The notes beneath the pieces are model-generated. The model was not told where the DNA came from and made no database searches. It saw only the letters and a list, made by a program, of their open reading frames with translations. Shown here in pieces: positions 6,176 through 8,739 of a DNA stretch of 8,739 bases (positions are counted from its first letter, which is position 1; each line of letters starts with the position of its first letter). The translations under genes were made by a program, and so were the position numbers. This DNA is from Deltaproteobacteria bacterium UBA2385 (lineage in GTDB: Bacteria; Myxococcota_A; UBA796; UBA2385): contig DDSR01000173.1 in the NCBI GenBank assembly GCA_002343455.1, positions 2,865 through 11,603 of the forward strand. Direction: 5' to 3'.

Positions 6176-7594
6176 TCAGGGGTGGGAGGGGGTGAGCAGC
6201 GAGCGAAGCGTGTGCAAGGTGCGTTCCATGGCGATGCCACGGCTGCCCTTGAGCAGGACGACGTCGTCGGGCAGCAGCAGCGGGGCCAGCCGCTGGCCCA
6301 GGGCCTCGGAGTCGGCCTCGACCAGCAGGTGCTCGCCCGGCGCGGCGCCGCGACGCGCGACGGCGGCGGCGAAGCGGGGGCCGACGAGGCCCACCACGGC
6401 CAGCTCGCTGGCCTGCTGCGCCTGGAGCACGCGCTCCAGGACCTCGTCGTGGGCCCGGGCCTCGTCGCTGCCCAGCTCCAGCATGTCGCCCAGCAGCGCC
6501 AGCCGCCTCAGGCCGGTGATCGAGCCCAGCGTCTGGAGCGAGGCGGCCATGCTGACCGGGTTCGCGTTGTATGCGTCGTTGAGGAAGCGCTCGCCGCGGG
6601 GCCCGAGCTCGACCCGCAGGCGCATGCCGACGGGCTCGTAGCGGGCGAGGCGGGCGGCCATGCGCTCGGCGGGGACCCGCAGGGCGACCCCGACGGCGAT
6701 CGCGGCGCAGGCGTCGTGGGCGAGGTGCAGGCCCGGGCTGCGGACCTGGCCCAGGACGACGCCCCCGCCGGGCGTCTCGATCCGGAAGCGGGTCGAGAGG
6801 CTGGCCGGGTCGATGTGGGCGTCCGTCAACCGGACGTCGAGCGGGATCGACGAATCATCGCGGGCCGTGCCGAAGCGCAGGACCGAGACGCCCTCGGGCA
6901 GGGGCAGGGCCGAGATGCGCGGGTCGTCGCGGTTGACGACGCAGATGTCGCCGGGCAGGGCGCCGGCGAAGAGCTCGCCCTTGGCGCGGGCGACGCCGTC
7001 CAGGTCGCCGACCCCTTCGAGGTGGGCGGCGCCGACGTTGGTGATCAGCCGCACGGTCGGGCGGGCGATGCGCTGGAGGAGATCGATCTCGCCCAGGTGG
7101 TTCATGCCCATCTCCAGGACCCAGGTGTCGGCGTCGACGGGGGCGTCCAGGATGCTGAGCGGCAGGCCGATGTGGTTGTTCAGGTTGCCGTGGGTGGCGT
7201 GGACGCAGGGCCCGCCGGGCTCGTCCTGGCCCAGCACCAGGGCGATCATCGCGCGGGTGGTGGTCTTGCCGGCGCTGCCGGTGACGCCGACGACGGGGCC
7301 GTGAAAGCCCCGGCGCACCCAGGCGGCCAGCTCCTGGACGGCGGTGAGGCCGTCCTCGACCTGCACGAAGCCGCGGTCCCAGCCCTCGGGGACCTGGCGT
7401 GCGATGGCTCCGGCGCAGCCGGCCTCGCGCGCGTGGGCCAGGAAGCTGTGGCCGTCGAAGCGGTCGCCGCTCAGGGCCAGGAACCACTGCCCCGGGGCGA
7501 GGCGGCGGGAGTCGGTCGTGACCACCCCGGGCGGGCCGGGCCGCTGCAGGCGACCGCCCGTTCCCAGGGCGATGTCCTCGTCGCGCAGGATCAT
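6176..7594 (-). CDS. murF: UDP-N-acetylmuramoyl-tripeptide--D-alanyl-D-alanine ligase
   Basis: 472 residues, a normal MurF. It is a cytosolic ligase that adds D-Ala-D-Ala to UDP-MurNAc-tripeptide, completing the pentapeptide. Domain 1 contains VVTTDSRRLAPGQWFLAL (24-41), the MurE/F-type UDP-binding region with the conserved DSR. The ATP loop is VTGSAGKTTT (104-113), followed by THGNLNNHIGLPLSIL (134-149), EMGMNHLGEI (161-170) and NVGAAHLEG (186-194). The C-terminal domain has FLNDAYNANPVSM (337-349), LLGDMLELG (367-375) and LLKGSRGIAMER (447-458). The hinge motif, usually GxHNxxNALAA, reads GLHLAHDACAA (288-298), a modest drift. Start at ATG 7594: it overlaps the murE stop by four bases (ATGA) and has GGAG 7 bases upstream. 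Its reading frame stays open upstream within murE, but that part has no MurF homology. Confidence 0.97.
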   Translation of the reverse strand: MILRDEDIALGTGGRLQRPGPPGVVTTDSRRLAPGQWFLALSGDRFDGHSFLAHAREAGCAGAIARQVPEGWDRGFVQVEDGLTAVQELAAWVRRGFHGPVVGVTGSAGKTTTRAMIALVLGQDEPGGPCVHATHGNLNNHIGLPLSILDAPVDADTWVLEMGMNHLGEIDLLQRIARPTVRLITNVGAAHLEGVGDLDGVARAKGELFAGALPGDICVVNRDDPRISALPLPEGVSVLRFGTARDDSSIPLDVRLTDAHIDPASLSTRFRIETPGGGVVLGQVRSPGLHLAHDACAAIAVGVALRVPAERMAARLARYEPVGMRLRVELGPRGERFLNDAYNANPVSMAASLQTLGSITGLRRLALLGDMLELGSDEARAHDEVLERVLQAQQASELAVVGLVGPRFAAAVARRGAAPGEHLLVEADSEALGQRLAPLLLPDDVVLLKGSRGIAMERTLHTLRSLLTPSHP

Positions 7595-8739
7595 TCTGGG
7601 GCTCCGGCGAGGGCGGCGGCGGCCACCTCGCGATCGTCGAAGGGCAGCACGTTCGCGCCGATGGTCTGGGTGCGCTCGTGGCCCTTGCCGGCGATCAGCA
7701 GGGCCTCGCCAGGGCCGGTGAGGGCGACGGCGCGGGCGATCGCGGCGGCCCGGTCGGGCTCGGACTGGACCCGATCGGCCAGCTCGGCGGGCACCCCGGC
7801 GCGGATGGCGGCCAGGATTGCCAGGGGGTCCTCGCCGCGGGGGTTGTCGTTGGTCAACAGCACGAGGTCGGCCCCGCGGGCGGCGACCTCGCCCATCAGG
7901 GGCCGCTTGCCGGCGTCGCGGTCTCCCCCGCAGCCGAAGACGACCCGCAGGGCCCGGGGACCCAGGGCGCGCAGGGTGGCCAGGGCCCGCTCCAAGGCGT
8001 CGGGGCTGTGGGCGTAGTCGACGATCACGGTGCGCTCGCCGCGTGGATCGACCACCCGCTGCATCCGGCCGGGCACCCCCGAGAGCGCCGCCAGCCCCTG
8101 GACGGCGGTGTCCAGCCCGATGCCCAGGGCCAGGGCGGCGCCGACGGCGGCCAGGGCGTTGTCGATGTTGTGGGCGCCGGGGATGGCCAGGGAGAGGCGG
8201 GCCTCGCCGGCGGGCGTGATCAGGCGGGCCGCCGAGCCCTCCAGCTTCAGCTCGACCTCGACCGCGCACAGGTCGAAGCCCTCGCCTCGCCCGTAGGTCC
8301 AGACTGCTCGCCCTCCGCAGGCGGCGATCACGGCGGGGGCGACGGGATCGGCGCCGTGGACCAGCGCCCGGCCGGCGGGGTCGAGCAGCTCCTCGAAGAG
8401 GCGCAGCTTGGCGGCGAGGTAGGCCTCCATGCTGCCGTGGACGTCGAGGTGGTCCTGGCTGAAGCTGGTGAAGACGGCCACGGCGAAGCGCATGGCGTGG
8501 ACCCGGCGCTGCGAGAGGCCGATGCTGCTGACCTCCATCGCGGCGAGCTCGCAGCCGGCCTGGACCATCTGCTGGAGCAGGCCCTGCAGGGCCGGGGGCG
8601 GCGGGGTGGTGTAGTCGTTGGGCAGGTCCCGGCCGTCGATGCGGGCGCCGGTGGTGCCGATCAGCCCCGCCTTTCGCCCGGCGGCGCGGGCGATGGCCTC
8701 GATCATCCAGCTGACGGTGGTCTTGCCGTTGGTGCCGGT
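7591..8739 (-). CDS. murE: UDP-MurNAc-L-Ala-D-Glu--meso-diaminopimelate ligase, 5' part missing
   Basis: The last 382 residues are visible; the N-terminal UDP-binding domain (about 100 residues) lies beyond position 8739. The window opens exactly on the ATP loop, TGTNGKTTVSW. Central-domain motifs are GTTGARIDG (28-36 of the fragment), YTTPPP (43-48), MEVSSIGLSQRRV (68-80) and SQDHLDVHG (94-102). The third domain follows GAHNIDNALAA and has VIVDYAHSPDALE, CGGDRDAGKRPLM, DNPRGEDP (at 298-305) and AGKGHERTQ. The DNPR tetrapeptide is the established marker of enzymes that add meso-diaminopimelate rather than L-lysine, so the organism probably has a DAP-type peptidoglycan. The first in-frame Met (8706) is internal, not the start. 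The stop at 7591 lies within a four-base ATGA overlap with murF. No disabling change is visible. Confidence 0.97.
   Translation of the reverse strand, partial: TGTNGKTTVSWMIEAIARAAGRKAGLIGTTGARIDGRDLPNDYTTPPPPALQGLLQQMVQAGCELAAMEVSSIGLSQRRVHAMRFAVAVFTSFSQDHLDVHGSMEAYLAAKLRLFEELLDPAGRALVHGADPVAPAVIAACGGRAVWTYGRGEGFDLCAVEVELKLEGSAARLITPAGEARLSLAIPGAHNIDNALAAVGAALALGIGLDTAVQGLAALSGVPGRMQRVVDPRGERTVIVDYAHSPDALERALATLRALGPRALRVVFGCGGDRDAGKRPLMGEVAARGADLVLLTNDNPRGEDPLAILAAIRAGVPAELADRVQSEPDRAAAIARAVALTGPGEALLIAGKGHERTQTIGANVLPFDDREVAAAALAGAPE
7602..7605 (-). promoter_or_regulatory. Ribosome binding site of murF
   Basis: GGAG on the minus strand lies 7 bases before the murF ATG at 7594, within the last codons of murE. 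It supports the choice of this start in the ATGA overlap. Confidence 0.6.

Noticed and set aside
6167..8017. A 616-codon plus-strand open frame opposite murF and murE (and a similar one at 5161-6195 opposite mraY)
   Set aside because: These are products of the codon bias of the minus-strand genes: repetitive Gly/Ala/Asp/Gln/Val-rich sequence, no motif, and MurF, MurE and MraY are unmistakable on the other strand.

Overview
This window is a slice of a division and cell wall (dcw) gene cluster from a high-GC Gram-negative bacterium. All genes lie on the minus strand, so transcription runs from high to low coordinates. In that direction the order is murE (5' end cut off), murF, mraY, murD, ftsW, murC, a degenerate murB-like gene, and ddl (3' end cut off). 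This is the canonical order of the cluster with two departures. No murG lies between ftsW and murC. The gene in the murB position has the outline of MurB but has lost its flavin-binding loop and its catalytic residues.

The organism is probably Gram-negative with a meso-diaminopimelate peptidoglycan: MurE carries the DNPR substrate motif and MraY is of the proteobacterial type (long N-terminus, PLHHHYEKKGW loop). I cannot name the phylum from sequence alone. The very high GC and the proteins would fit a deltaproteobacterial-type (for example myxobacterial) or related lineage, but that is only an impression.

Layout by position: 7591-8739 murE; 6176-7594 murF; 5059-6168 mraY; 3701-5059 murD; 2517-3704 ftsW; 1111-2517 murC; 165-1118 murB-like pseudoenzyme; 1-165 ddl N-terminus. 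Coding density is essentially complete. The only non-coding gap is 7 bases between murF and mraY, and every other junction overlaps by 1, 4 or 8 bases. I see no promoter, terminator, RNA gene, mobile element or CRISPR, as expected inside one long, translationally coupled operon.

How the genes work together: MurC adds L-Ala, MurD adds D-Glu and MurE adds (predicted) meso-DAP to UDP-MurNAc. Ddl makes D-Ala-D-Ala, which MurF attaches. MraY moves the finished pentapeptide to undecaprenyl phosphate to give lipid I, and FtsW polymerises lipid II at the septum. The missing step in this window, lipid I to lipid II (MurG), must be encoded elsewhere. So, probably, must the UDP-GlcNAc-enolpyruvate reductase step (MurB). 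The most interesting item is the MurB pseudoenzyme, which keeps its place and its overlaps with murC and ddl despite having lost the chemistry.
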